Shown: piece after piece, positions 25,794 to 34,447 of the stretch
How positions within the stretch are numbered: position 1 is the stretch's first letter
How the letters are laid out: each line of letters opens with the position of its first letter
Assembly (NCBI RefSeq): GCF_002005205.3
Contig: NZ_CP019701.2
Coordinates: 2,466,501-2,530,500 of the forward strand
Reading direction: 5' to 3'
DNA: 64,000 bases
From: Rhizobium rhizogenes
GTDB lineage: Bacteria; Pseudomonadota; Alphaproteobacteria; Rhizobiales; Rhizobiaceae
The notes under the pieces: generated by a model
Told to the model about the DNA's origin: nothing
Databases searched by the model: none
The model's input: the letters and a program-made list of their open reading frames with translations, nothing else
Made by a program: the position numbers and the translations under genes

Positions 25794-28487
25794 TCAAGCG
25801 GCCAGATCGCGAAGAACAGTCTGCAGAATGCCGCCATTGTTCATGTAGATCACTTCGTCCAGCGTATCGATGCGGCACAGAAGCGGAACTTCCTTCACCG
25901 AACCATCGCTGTAGGTGATCTTGGCGATCTTCTTTTCACGCGGCTTGATTTCGCCTTCGAGACCGTCGATCTCGACGACTTCGTCACCCTTGAGATCGAG
26001 GCTCGCCCAGGTCGTGCCCTCCTCGAAGACGAAGGGAACGACGCCCATGCCGACGAGATTCGAACGGTGGATACGCTCAAAAGACTGCGCAATCACGGCC
26101 TTGACGCCGAGCAGGTTCGTGCCCTTCGCCGCCCAGTCGCGGGACGAGCCGTTACCATATTCGACACCGGCGAAGATGACGAGCGGAACGCCCTCCGCCT
26201 TGTATTTCATGGCGGCGTCATAGATCGACATCTCTTCCTTGGACGGATAGTGGATGGTGTAGCCACCTTCCTTGCCGTTCGGGCCAAGCATGTGGTTGCG
26301 GATGCGGATATTGGCGAAGGTGCCGCGCATCATCACTTCATGGTTGCCACGACGCGTGCCGTACTGGTTGAAGTCGGCCACGGCAACGCCATGTTCCGTC
26401 AGATAGGCGCCCGCAGGCGACGCCGCCTTGATCGAACCGGCCGGAGAAATATGGTCGGTGGTGATCTTGTCGCCGAAGAGACCAAGAACACGCGCGCCCT
26501 TGATGTTCTTCAGGCCCGAACCGGTCTTGCCCATGCCGACAAAGTAGGGCGGGTTCTGGACGTAGGTCGACTGGTCGTCCCAGGCATAGGTCTGACCCGG
26601 AGGAACCTGAACAGCCTGCCAGTTCGCGTCACCCTTGAACACATCCGCATATTTCGTTTCATAGAGTTCGCGGGTGACGTATTTCAGGATGAATTCCTGG
26701 ATTTCCTTCGAGGTCGGCCAGATATCCTTAAGATAGACCGGGTTGCCGTTCTGGTCGTCGCCGATCGGCTCCTTCGTCAGGTCCTTCTGGACCGTGCCGG
26801 CAAGGGCATAGGCCACGACGAGCGGCGGCGATGCCAGATAGTTCGCCTGAACATCAGGCGAGATACGGCCTTCGAAGTTGCGGTTGCCCGAGAGAACACC
26901 CGATGTGATCAGGCCCTTGTCGTTGATCGTCTTGGAAATCGCAGGCGGCAGCGGACCGGAGTTACCGATGCAGGTCGTGCAGCCGAAGCCGACGAGGTTG
27001 AAGCCGATGGCGTCGAGATCCTTCTGCAAACCGGACTTGTCGAGATATTCCGCAACGACCTGCGATCCCGGCGCGAGCGACGTCTTCACCCATGGCTTGG
27101 ACTTCAGCCCCTTGGCAACCGCGTTGCGGGCAAGAAGGCCGGCCGCGATGAGAACCGAGGGGTTGGAAGTGTTGGTGCAGGAGGTGATGGCGGCAATCGC
27201 CACGTCGCCATGACCGAGATCGAACTCTTCGCCTTCCACCGCATAGCGGTTCGAAAGCTGGCCTGGCTTCTTATAGTCGTTTTCGAGAGCCGTCGCGAAA
27301 TTCGGCGCGATGGTTTCGAGCGGCAGGCGGCCTTCCGGACGCTTCGGGCCGGCCATCGACGGTACGACATCGCCGAGGTCGAGTTCCAGCGTGTCGGTGA
27401 AGACGAGGTCGGAACCGTCGCCGGTACGCCACATGTCCTGCGCCTTCGAATAGGCTTCGACGAGCGCGATGCGGTCCTTGGCACGGCCGGACATGGTCAG
27501 GTAGTTGATGGTTTCGCCGTCAACCGGGAAGAAGCCGCAGGTCGCACCATATTCCGGACCCATATTGCCGATGGTCGCACGGTCGGCCAGAGACATCGAA
27601 TCGAGGCCGGGGCCGAAGAATTCGACGAATTTGGAAACGACGCCCTTTTTGCGCAGCATCTGCACCACGGTCAGCACGAGGTCGGTCGCGGTCACGCCTT
27701 CCTTCACCTTGCCGGTCAGCTTGAAGCCGATGACCTCGGGCAGGAGCATGGAGACCGGTTGGCCGAGCATGGCCGCCTCAGCCTCAATACCGCCGACGCC
27801 CCAGCCGAGAACGCCGAGACCATTGATCATGGTCGTGTGGCTGTCCGTGCCGACGCAGGTATCCGGATAGGCAATCGTTTCGCCATCCTCTTCCTTCGTC
27901 CAGACGGTCTGGCCGAGATATTCGAGGTTGACCTGGTGACAGATGCCGGTGCCGGGCGGAACGACGCGGAAATTCTTGAACGCCTGCTGGCCCCACTTGA
28001 GGAAGCGGTAACGCTCACCATTGCGCTCATATTCAAGCTCGACGTTGCGAGCAAAGGCGCTCGGCGTGCCGAATTCATCGACGATGACCGAGTGGTCAAT
28101 GACGAGATCGACGGGAACGAGCGGATTGATCTTTTCCGGATTGCCACCGAGAGCCTTGATGCCGTCACGCATGGCGGCAAGGTCAACCACGGCGGGAACG
28201 CCGGTAAAGTCCTGCATGAGAACGCGGGCGGGGCGGTAGGCGATTTCAGTTTCGGTCAGGCCCTTGTTGTTCAGCCATTCGGAAACGGCCAGAATGTGCT
28301 CCTTGGTGACGGACTGGCCGTCCTCGAAACGCAGCAGGTTTTCCAGGAGAACCTTCATGGAATAGGGCAGCTTGGAAACGCCCTTGAGGCCGTTTGCCTC
28401 AGCTTTGGGAAGGCTGAAATAGACATAATCCTTACCATCCACGGTAAGGACGGAACGACATTTGAAACTGTCGAGTGATTTGGGCAT
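25794..28487 (-). CDS. acnA: Aconitate hydratase A
   Basis: An 897-residue aconitase, the TCA-cycle enzyme that isomerises citrate and isocitrate through an [4Fe-4S] cluster. The cluster cysteines lie in AITSCTNTSNP (near residue 436) and GFGCTTCIGNSGPLP (near 502 and 505). The swivel domain includes YGNGSSRDWAAKG near residue 780, which holds the substrate-binding Ser and Arg. The length matches AcnA/IRP-type enzymes. ATG 28487 is the start. It is divergent from ccmA across about 270 bp. An iron-responsive role is known for relatives but no iron box is evident. Confidence 0.98.
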   Translation of the reverse strand: MPKSLDSFKCRSVLTVDGKDYVYFSLPKAEANGLKGVSKLPYSMKVLLENLLRFEDGQSVTKEHILAVSEWLNNKGLTETEIAYRPARVLMQDFTGVPAVVDLAAMRDGIKALGGNPEKINPLVPVDLVIDHSVIVDEFGTPSAFARNVELEYERNGERYRFLKWGQQAFKNFRVVPPGTGICHQVNLEYLGQTVWTKEEDGETIAYPDTCVGTDSHTTMINGLGVLGWGVGGIEAEAAMLGQPVSMLLPEVIGFKLTGKVKEGVTATDLVLTVVQMLRKKGVVSKFVEFFGPGLDSMSLADRATIGNMGPEYGATCGFFPVDGETINYLTMSGRAKDRIALVEAYSKAQDMWRTGDGSDLVFTDTLELDLGDVVPSMAGPKRPEGRLPLETIAPNFATALENDYKKPGQLSNRYAVEGEEFDLGHGDVAIAAITSCTNTSNPSVLIAAGLLARNAVAKGLKSKPWVKTSLAPGSQVVAEYLDKSGLQKDLDAIGFNLVGFGCTTCIGNSGPLPPAISKTINDKGLITSGVLSGNRNFEGRISPDVQANYLASPPLVVAYALAGTVQKDLTKEPIGDDQNGNPVYLKDIWPTSKEIQEFILKYVTRELYETKYADVFKGDANWQAVQVPPGQTYAWDDQSTYVQNPPYFVGMGKTGSGLKNIKGARVLGLFGDKITTDHISPAGSIKAASPAGAYLTEHGVAVADFNQYGTRRGNHEVMMRGTFANIRIRNHMLGPNGKEGGYTIHYPSKEEMSIYDAAMKYKAEGVPLVIFAGVEYGNGSSRDWAAKGTNLLGVKAVIAQSFERIHRSNLVGMGVVPFVFEEGTTWASLDLKGDEVVEIDGLEGEIKPREKKIAKITYSDGSVKEVPLLCRIDTLDEVIYMNNGGILQTVLRDLAA

Positions 28488-28760
28488 GGATAAAAACCCC
28501 GCTTACTCTGATAGCCAACACGTGCGTGCGGACACCTATGCACTCATGCACATCAGGATGCGGGTGCGACCATTTCCGCTGTCCGCACGTGAAAATTGCT
28601 CCTCGCAATCGTCAAGTCCGGCGCAAGATGATGTTCACGCCGGCCGCTGGCGTGGTTGACACCCATATAGATAATTTCGGAGAAACGTGCCAGACCATCA
28701 GGGACCCAAATCGATATTTTTTGTAATCGAGACGATGAAAATCTTAAACGGAACCGCAGC

Positions 28761-29402
28761 ATGGATTTGACGGCGGAAAATCTCGGCGTTCGGCGCGGTG
28801 AAGATTTCATATTCATGAATATTTCCTTCAAGTTAAGTGACGGCGAGGCGCTGGTGCTGACCGGTCGAAACGGTTCGGGCAAATCGACTCTTCTGCGCAC
28901 GGTGGCCGGCCTGCTGCGGCCCGAACAGGGACGGATAAAGATAGCCGGCGAAGAGATAGAGGAGGGCATGCGACCCTCGGAAGCCTGTCACTATCTCGGC
29001 CACCGCAATGCGATGAAAACAGAGCTGACCGTTGCTGAAAATCTCGAATTCTGGAAAGACTTCCTCGGTGATTTCTCCGATGGCGCGGGCGTGGCAATTG
29101 ATGAGGCGGCGGAGATCGTCGGTCTCTCCGGCATTGCCCACCTGCCTTTCGGTTATCTCTCCGCCGGCCAGCAACGGCGTTTTGCCATGGCGAAACTTCT
29201 GATCGCCTGGCGGCCGGTATGGATTCTCGACGAACCGACGGCGGCGCTTGATAGAGCTGCGGACGGGATGTTTACCGATCTCGTCAAGAGCCACCTTGGG
29301 AAAGGTGGCATCGTTCTGGCTGCGACCCATCAGCCTTTGGGGCTGGAGAATGCACGGGAATTGCGGATGACGGGCTTTGCGGGTGTGGAGGCTTGGGCAT
29401 GA
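28761..29402 (+). CDS. ccmA: Heme exporter ATP-binding protein CcmA
   Basis: A 213-residue ATPase of the cytochrome c maturation system I. Walker [13 protein letters not shown] (residues 34-45), signature LSAGQQRRFAMAKLL (about 133) and Walker B VWILDEPTAALD (about 155). The AGQ in place of GGQ in the signature is normal for CcmA. With CcmB and CcmC it releases heme-loaded CcmE. It is the first gene of the ccm cluster and divergent from acnA. A 202 bp spacer with a large palindrome separates it from ccmB, unlike the usual tight junction. Confidence 0.96.
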   Translation: MDLTAENLGVRRGEDFIFMNISFKLSDGEALVLTGRNGSGKSTLLRTVAGLLRPEQGRIKIAGEEIEEGMRPSEACHYLGHRNAMKTELTVAENLEFWKDFLGDFSDGAGVAIDEAAEIVGLSGIAHLPFGYLSAGQQRRFAMAKLLIAWRPVWILDEPTAALDRAADGMFTDLVKSHLGKGGIVLAATHQPLGLENARELRMTGFAGVEAWA

Positions 29403-29420
29403 ACGGTTTGCGCGTGCGGC

Positions 29421-29580
29421 TTACCCCCCTCTGCCCTGCCGGGCATCTCCCCCTCAAGGGGGGAGATCGACTCGTGATGAGCTCTCGCCCATCTGAAAGC
29501 TTGAGAATGGAGTGGCGAAATCGCGTCTTGCCGATCTCCCCCCTTGAGGGGGAGATGCCCGGCAGGGCAGAGGGGGGTAA
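29421..29580. repeat. RIME-like palindromic element between ccmA and ccmB
   Basis: Perfect 49 bp inverted repeats at 29421-29469 and 29532-29580 flank a 62 bp centre. Each arm has a smaller palindrome of its own (ATCTCCCCCTCAAGGGGGGAGAT and GCCCTGCCGGGC). The arm sequence resembles the rhizobial intergenic mosaic elements (RIME) known from Rhizobium and Sinorhizobium; I recognise it from memory, not a search. It begins 18 bases after the ccmA stop. Confidence 0.85.
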
Positions 29581-29604
29581 AACCCCAGACGCGGAGCAAC
29601 CCCA

Positions 29605-30264
29605 ATGACCGCCCTCCTCCTCCGCGACATCAAACTCTCCATCCGTGCCGGCGGCGGTGCCTTGATCGGCGTGCTGTTCTTCATGACCGTTGTTGCCGTC
29701 ATCCCCTTCGGCGTCGGCCCGGATCTCAACCTGCTCGCCCGCATCGGCCCCGCCATCGTCTGGATCGGCGCGCTTCTGTCCGCCCTTCTCGGCCTTGACC
29801 GGCTGTTTCAGGCCGAGCGGGATGACGGTTCGCTGGATCTCATTCTCATGCAGGAAACCCCGCTGGTGCTGACGGTGTTCGTCAAATGCCTGGCGCATTG
29901 GGCGGCGACCGGCCTGCCCCTGGTTTTGGCCTCGCCGCTGCTCGGGCTGTTCATGAATATGGACGAGGTGGCAATCGGCGCCGTGATGCTTACCCTTCTC
30001 GTCGGCTCGCCGGCCATCACCTTCATCGGTGCGGTGGGTGCGGCGGTGGCCGTCGCGCTGCCGCGTGGCGGCCTTCTGGTCTCCATCCTCGTGCTGCCGC
30101 TCGCCATTCCCGTCCTGATCTTCGGGGTTAGCGCCTCCTATGCGGCGGTGCAGGACCCGGCGCCCTTTATGCCGCCTTTCCTCATTCTCTGCGCGATCAC
30201 GTTATTTTCAGCCGTGACCGGCCCTTTCTTTGCCGCTTTGGCACTGCGCAATGTTATGGATTGA
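29605..30264 (+). CDS. ccmB: Heme exporter membrane protein CcmB
   Basis: A 219-residue integral membrane protein with six predicted helices. Family features are the N-terminal ALLLRDIKLSIRAGGGALIGVLFFM, the segment LDRLFQAERDDGSLDLILMQ near residue 67 (usual CcmB motif), and the C-terminal AVTGPFFAALALRNVMD. It forms the CcmABC complex that frees holo-CcmE. The start ATG 29605 has GGAG about 11 bases upstream. It may be served by its own promoter if the palindrome before it blocks readthrough, which is unknown. Confidence 0.95.
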   Translation: MTALLLRDIKLSIRAGGGALIGVLFFMTVVAVIPFGVGPDLNLLARIGPAIVWIGALLSALLGLDRLFQAERDDGSLDLILMQETPLVLTVFVKCLAHWAATGLPLVLASPLLGLFMNMDEVAIGAVMLTLLVGSPAITFIGAVGAAVAVALPRGGLLVSILVLPLAIPVLIFGVSASYAAVQDPAPFMPPFLILCAITLFSAVTGPFFAALALRNVMD

Positions 30265-30338
30265 TGAAACCGCGCCAGACGATCGCCTGTTGACAGGGAT
30301 CAATTGCGGGGCGACCATTCTCGGGTTACACAAACGGC

Positions 30339-31100
30339 ATGAACGAGCAGACCTTCACCATCACCAAATTCAGTGATCTCGCCAATCCCACGCGGTTTCT
30401 GGCGCTGGCGGCACGCATTCTGCCCTGGCTCGCCGCGCTCACGGCGCTGGTGCTGGCCGCTGGTCTTTATCTCTCCTTCACCACCGAAGGCGATTACCAG
30501 CAGGGTTATACCGTGCGCATCATGTATGTGCATGTCCCCTCCGCCTGGCTGGCCATGATGTGTTATTCGGTCATGGCGGTCTCGGCCATCGGAACCCTCG
30601 TCTGGCGTCATCCGCTGGCGGATGTCAGCCACAAGGCCGCTGCCCCGATCGGCGCCGCCTTTACGCTGATTGCGCTCATCACCGGCTCGCTCTGGGGCAA
30701 ACCCATGTGGGGAACCTGGTGGGTGTGGGATGCGCGGCTGACCTCCGTCTTTGTGCTTTTCCTGATGTATCTGGGGCTCATCGCACTCAATCGCGCCATG
30801 GACGATCCCTCCAGAGCCGCCCGTGTCAGCGCCGTGCTGATCCTCGTCGGTTTCGTGAACATTCCCATCATCAAGTTTTCGGTCGAATGGTGGAACACGC
30901 TGCACCAGCCGGCAAGCGTCATCCGCATGGGCGGCTCCGCCATCGATGCGGAATTTCTCTGGCCGCTTCTGACCATGGCCATCGGTTTCACGCTGCTGTT
31001 CTTCACCTTGCATATCGCCGCCATGCGCAATGAAATCTGGCGCCGGCGCGTGGCCGCGCAACGACGGCTTGCCGCGCGCATGGCCAACCGGGAGGGCTGA
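30339..31100 (+). CDS. ccmC: Heme transporter CcmC
   Basis: A 253-residue membrane protein of the heme-handling superfamily. The tryptophan-rich WWD motif is GKPMWGTWWVWDARLTS near residues 113-129, and conserved histidines lie in MYVHVPSAWLA (near residue 65) and in FSVEWWNTLHQPAS (near residue 190). It loads heme onto CcmE in the periplasm. Six helices are predicted. ATG 30339 is the start, 74 bases after ccmB. It ends four bases before ccmD. Confidence 0.97.
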   Translation: MNEQTFTITKFSDLANPTRFLALAARILPWLAALTALVLAAGLYLSFTTEGDYQQGYTVRIMYVHVPSAWLAMMCYSVMAVSAIGTLVWRHPLADVSHKAAAPIGAAFTLIALITGSLWGKPMWGTWWVWDARLTSVFVLFLMYLGLIALNRAMDDPSRAARVSAVLILVGFVNIPIIKFSVEWWNTLHQPASVIRMGGSAIDAEFLWPLLTMAIGFTLLFFTLHIAAMRNEIWRRRVAAQRRLAARMANREG

Positions 31101-31104
31101 GGTG

Positions 31105-31278
31105 ATGACACACGCCTTTTATATCGGCATGTCCTATGCGGCGACCGGGCTTGTCGTTCTCTGTCTCATCGCCTGGGTCGTCGTGGACGGTCAGGCGCGC
31201 AAACGGGAACTGAAGCAGCTGGAGGCATCCGGCGTGCGCCGCAGGGCAAGAGCCGGTTCAGCAGGTGACGGGCAATGA
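31105..31278 (+). CDS. ccmD: Heme exporter protein CcmD
   Basis: A 57-residue small membrane protein, too short to be found by length alone but well supported by its place between ccmC and ccmG. It has one membrane segment (FYIGMSYAATGLVVLCLIAWVV, with FYIGMSYAA being the CcmD motif) and a basic, Arg-rich tail. The start is ATG 31105, with GGGAGG before it. It helps release holo-CcmE from CcmABC. Its stop overlaps the ccmG start (ATGA). Confidence 0.9.
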   Translation: MTHAFYIGMSYAATGLVVLCLIAWVVVDGQARKRELKQLEASGVRRRARAGSAGDGQ

Positions 31279-31880
31279 CGCAGGCCAGCCAGAATCAGGA
31301 TTCCAAAACCAAGACGACTGGCCGCGCCCGTTATGCGCTGGCCCTGCTGCCGCTTCTGCTTTTTGGCGGCTTTGCCCTTGTCGCCGGCAAGATGCTTTAT
31401 GATCAGGATGTGAACGGGCTGGATATCAGCGCCATCCCGTCAGCGCTTATCGGCACCAAGGCACCGTCGCTGTCGCTGCCGCCGCTGGAAGGCTCGAACC
31501 TGCCGGCGCTCACGGATGCCGCCATCAAGGGCAAGCTGACGCTGGTGAACGTCTTCGCCTCCTGGTGCATTCCCTGCCGGCAGGAACACCCGCTGCTTCA
31601 GGAACTGGCCAAGGACAGCCGTATCACCGTCGTCGGCATCAACTACAAGGACAAGCAGGACAATGCGCTTCGCTTCCTCGGCGAACTCGGCAATCCCTTT
31701 GCCGCGATAGGCGTCGATCCGAACGGCAAGGCGGCAATCGACTGGGGCGTCTATGGCATTCCCGAAAGTTATCTGGTCGGTGCCGATGGCACGATCCTTT
31801 ACAAGAAGGTCGGTCCTTTCGATGCCCGCAGTGTCGAGCGTGACCTGCTGCCGGCCATCACCGCCGCAGCCGGGAAGTAA
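31275..31880 (+). CDS. ccmG: Thiol:disulfide interchange protein CcmG/CycY
   Basis: A 201-residue membrane-anchored thioredoxin-like protein. A single anchor helix lies near residues 19-41 (YALALLPLLLFGGFALVAGKM), and the redox pair is Cys98 and Cys101 in NVFASWCIPCRQEHP. GVYGIPESYLVGADG near residue 156 holds the cis-proline and acidic site typical of DsbE/CcmG. It reduces apocytochrome c cysteines for heme ligation. It overlaps ccmD by four bases and ends the cluster. ccmE, ccmF and ccmH are not in this window, matching rhizobia, where cycHJKL is a separate operon. Confidence 0.95.
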   Translation: MTQASQNQDSKTKTTGRARYALALLPLLLFGGFALVAGKMLYDQDVNGLDISAIPSALIGTKAPSLSLPPLEGSNLPALTDAAIKGKLTLVNVFASWCIPCRQEHPLLQELAKDSRITVVGINYKDKQDNALRFLGELGNPFAAIGVDPNGKAAIDWGVYGIPESYLVGADGTILYKKVGPFDARSVERDLLPAITAAAGK

Positions 31881-31898
31881 CGTCAAACCGCAAGGGCG

Positions 31899-33080
31899 TC
31901 ACGCCTTGGTAATGACCCTGAGCGAAGGACCTTCGGCAGGCAGACGTATGCCCTCCAGCACCACCTGATCGCGCCCGCCTCGCTTTGCGGCATAGAGACT
32001 GTCATCAGCCCGTTTGATGGCATCGTGGATGGAATGATCGCCCCTTGCAACAGCCGAGACACCGAAGCTCGCCGTGATTTGGCTGCTGACACCCCGATTG
32101 CGCCAATCGAGCGATGAAAGGTCGACACGCATGCGGCTGGCAAGCTGGCCGGCTTCCGCAGCCGTCTGGCCGGGCACAAACACCACGAATTCCTCACCGC
32201 CGAAACGTGCCACCAGCGCATCTTCCGGCGCGTTTCTCCTGAGGAGGTCGGAAAGGCCGATGAGCACGATATCTCCGGCGGCATGGCCATACACATCATT
32301 GATGTGTTTGAAATGGTCTATGTCACAGGCAATGATCGCACCTTCGGGTGTATCGTTGCGGAAATCGGGAACGCGCCGGTCGAAGCCGCGGCGGTTCAGC
32401 ACATCCGTCAGCGGATCATGTTCCGCCGCGTGCATGTGACGGTCAACGGTAACGGAAATCTGGCTCGCAAGCACAGACAGCGCGAGCAGGAAGCCGAATA
32501 TGCTCGCCGCAAGCTGCATATAGAAGGCGTAATCCGACTCGAAGAATTCACTCAACTCGATCATCGAGCCAGTCGGCGTCATCACGAGCAGCATGACGAT
32601 ACGCACCAGTGTCTCCAGCACAACGAGCGATGCAATCAACACCATCAGCCTGTCGGCGAGTGCGACGGGCCGCTTGCGCACGAGCCAGACCGGAAAAGCA
32701 AGCAGCAGCGCGCAGACAAGATCACCGATGACGAGTTCGCGCTTCAGATCCGGCGTGACGAAGACATGGAATGCAACCAGCACCACCGCGACAACCACGG
32801 CCGATAGCCGAACCGTGGTATAAAGCGGCCGCTGGAAATGGGTGAGCAGCGCATGGCCATAGAGGAAGAAGGCGGAGAAGAACAGCAGGTTCGAAAGGAT
32901 CGCCTGAATCTCGAAGGGCAGGCCGCCGAGCACGAGAGGCGTTGCAAAACCGAAAGCCGCCGAAAGATATCCGATACCCCAGTAGCGTGCCGAAGCGTGA
33001 CCGATCCTCTGCAGGAACAGGAACACCACACCAAAGGTCAGCATGATGAAGGGGAGAAGATAGGCGAAGTTATCTTGCAA
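31899..33080 (-). CDS. Membrane-bound GGDEF diguanylate cyclase
   Basis: A 393-residue protein with six to eight hydrophobic segments in the first 210 residues and a GGDEF domain from about 225. The domain begins at AAEHDPLTDVLNRRGFDRR and carries FGGEEFVVF near residue 293, so synthesis of cyclic-di-GMP is expected. The RxxD inhibition site is absent: an alanine and a proline occupy its usual positions. The only in-frame start near the N-terminus is TTG 33080, so the start is uncertain; ATG 33044 is the next choice. It has no sensor domain other than the membrane part. Confidence 0.9.
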   Translation of the reverse strand: MQDNFAYLLPFIMLTFGVVFLFLQRIGHASARYWGIGYLSAAFGFATPLVLGGLPFEIQAILSNLLFFSAFFLYGHALLTHFQRPLYTTVRLSAVVVAVVLVAFHVFVTPDLKRELVIGDLVCALLLAFPVWLVRKRPVALADRLMVLIASLVVLETLVRIVMLLVMTPTGSMIELSEFFESDYAFYMQLAASIFGFLLALSVLASQISVTVDRHMHAAEHDPLTDVLNRRGFDRRVPDFRNDTPEGAIIACDIDHFKHINDVYGHAAGDIVLIGLSDLLRRNAPEDALVARFGGEEFVVFVPGQTAAEAGQLASRMRVDLSSLDWRNRGVSSQITASFGVSAVARGDHSIHDAIKRADDSLYAAKRGGRDQVVLEGIRLPAEGPSLRVITKA

Positions 33081-33201
33081 TGGGTTCTGCCGGAGGGAGA
33101 GACAAGCCTTTGAAGCCGGACGTTACCGCAATGCCATTAAGAAAACCTGCATATATTGCGCGGTTTTCGCGCCTTTCGGGCCGGAATCCCCACGAACCCG
33201 T

Positions 33202-33798
33202 TCACATTTGCGGGAGCGCGTTCTGCCATTCCTTGATCGCTTCCACGGGCCAGACCAGCATCACCACGTTCAGCGTCAGATTATCGCGGATCAGCCAGCC
33301 GGTGAAGATTTCAAAGAAGATGGCGATCAAGACCGTCAGCCACACCGGCACGCGGGCGGCGAAGAGGAAACCCAGCACCATGAAAACCGTATCCATCGCC
33401 GAGTTCAGGATGCTGTCGCCGGTATAGCCCAGCGCCATGGTCGCGGTGCGGTAACGATCGATGATAAGGGGCGAGTTTTCAAGGATTTCCCATGCCGCCT
33501 CCACCAGAACCGCGAGAGAAAGGCGCATGGAAAGCGGCTTGTTGCGGAACAGCAGCCAGGCAAACCAGTAAAACAGGAAACCGTGAATGATATGCGAGGG
33601 CGTATACCAGTCGGCCAGATGCTGGGAATTGCCCGGCGTGTTCACGCCCGGCTCGAACAGCTTCACATAACCGCATTCACAGATCGGAATACGGCCCATG
33701 GCATAAAGGATGGCAATCTGCAGGAGAAGCAGCCCGGCGGCCACGCCGAACCATTTGAGCGAACGCGAACGGGAAGCCGACATCTCCGCAACTGTCAT
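33202..33798 (-). CDS. DUF2585 (UPF0314) membrane protein
   Basis: A 198-residue membrane protein with about five hydrophobic segments. The start is ATG 33798, overlapping the yciB stop as ATGA; the reading from 33933 starts inside yciB and is a shadow. Conserved-looking parts are [15 protein letters not shown] near residue 55, [19 protein letters not shown] near residue 95 and [18 protein letters not shown] near the end. The family has been named UPF0314 in Agrobacterium annotation; the function is unknown. Translational coupling to yciB suggests a link to cell-envelope work, which is inference. Confidence 0.88.
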   Translation of the reverse strand: MTVAEMSASRSRSLKWFGVAAGLLLLQIAILYAMGRIPICECGYVKLFEPGVNTPGNSQHLADWYTPSHIIHGFLFYWFAWLLFRNKPLSMRLSLAVLVEAAWEILENSPLIIDRYRTATMALGYTGDSILNSAMDTVFMVLGFLFAARVPVWLTVLIAIFFEIFTGWLIRDNLTLNVVMLVWPVEAIKEWQNALPQM

Positions 33799-34445
33799 TT
33801 TTCGTCCTTGTTGAGCGGTTCGAGCGAATGGCGCATGACGAGCGGCATCTGCGCCATGGTGAAGATGATGGTGATCGGCATCGTGCCCCACACCTTGAAG
33901 GCAACCCAGGTGTCGGTGGTGAACATGCGCCACACCACCTCGTTCAGCACCGCAAGAAAGAGGAAAAACACGCCCCAGCGCAGCGTCAGCTTGCGCCAGC
34001 CCTCATCCGTCAGCCTGAAGGCCGAATTGAAGACATAACCGAGCAGCGATTGGCCGAAGAACAGCCCGCCCAACAGAATGACACCAAACAGCGTGTTGAC
34101 GATGGTCGGCTTCATCTTGATGAAGGTGTCGTTCTGCAGCCACAGCGTCAGCGCGCCGAACACGAAGACCACGATGCCTGATATCAGCGGCATGATCGGC
34201 AATTTGCGCGTCAGCACCCATGAAACGGACAGTGCAACAGCCGTCGCGATCATGAACAGGCCGGTGGCGATGAAGATCGGTCCGCCGAACTCCGTCAGCA
34301 CGGGAAAGGTGGAGGCCAGCCATTCACCGCGGGAATTGGCGAAGAAGAACACCATGAGCGGACCAAGCTCGAGCACGAACTTCAGGAGCGGGCTGATTTC
34401 CGCCACCATCTTTTCGCTTTCCTTGGAATTGCTTTCGATATCCAT
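33795..34445 (-). CDS. yciB: Inner membrane septation protein YciB (IspZ)
   Basis: A 216-residue protein with five predicted helices. The N-terminal [21 protein letters not shown] and [48 protein letters not shown] and [11 protein letters not shown] are all YciB/IspZ family blocks. The start ATG 34445 has GGGAG seven bases before it; the TTG at 34451 that overlaps the ftsY stop is less likely. The gene is linked to septation and envelope synthesis in enterobacteria. It sits between ftsY and the DUF2585 gene in one transcription unit. Confidence 0.92.
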   Translation of the reverse strand: MDIESNSKESEKMVAEISPLLKFVLELGPLMVFFFANSRGEWLASTFPVLTEFGGPIFIATGLFMIATAVALSVSWVLTRKLPIMPLISGIVVFVFGALTLWLQNDTFIKMKPTIVNTLFGVILLGGLFFGQSLLGYVFNSAFRLTDEGWRKLTLRWGVFFLFLAVLNEVVWRMFTTDTWVAFKVWGTMPITIIFTMAQMPLVMRHSLEPLNKDEK

Positions 34446-34447
34446 AC

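Noticed and set aside
26067..28478. Long open frame antisense to acnA (803 codons)
   Set aside because: Mirror of aconitase codon bias, rich in Arg, His and Asp; no family similarity.
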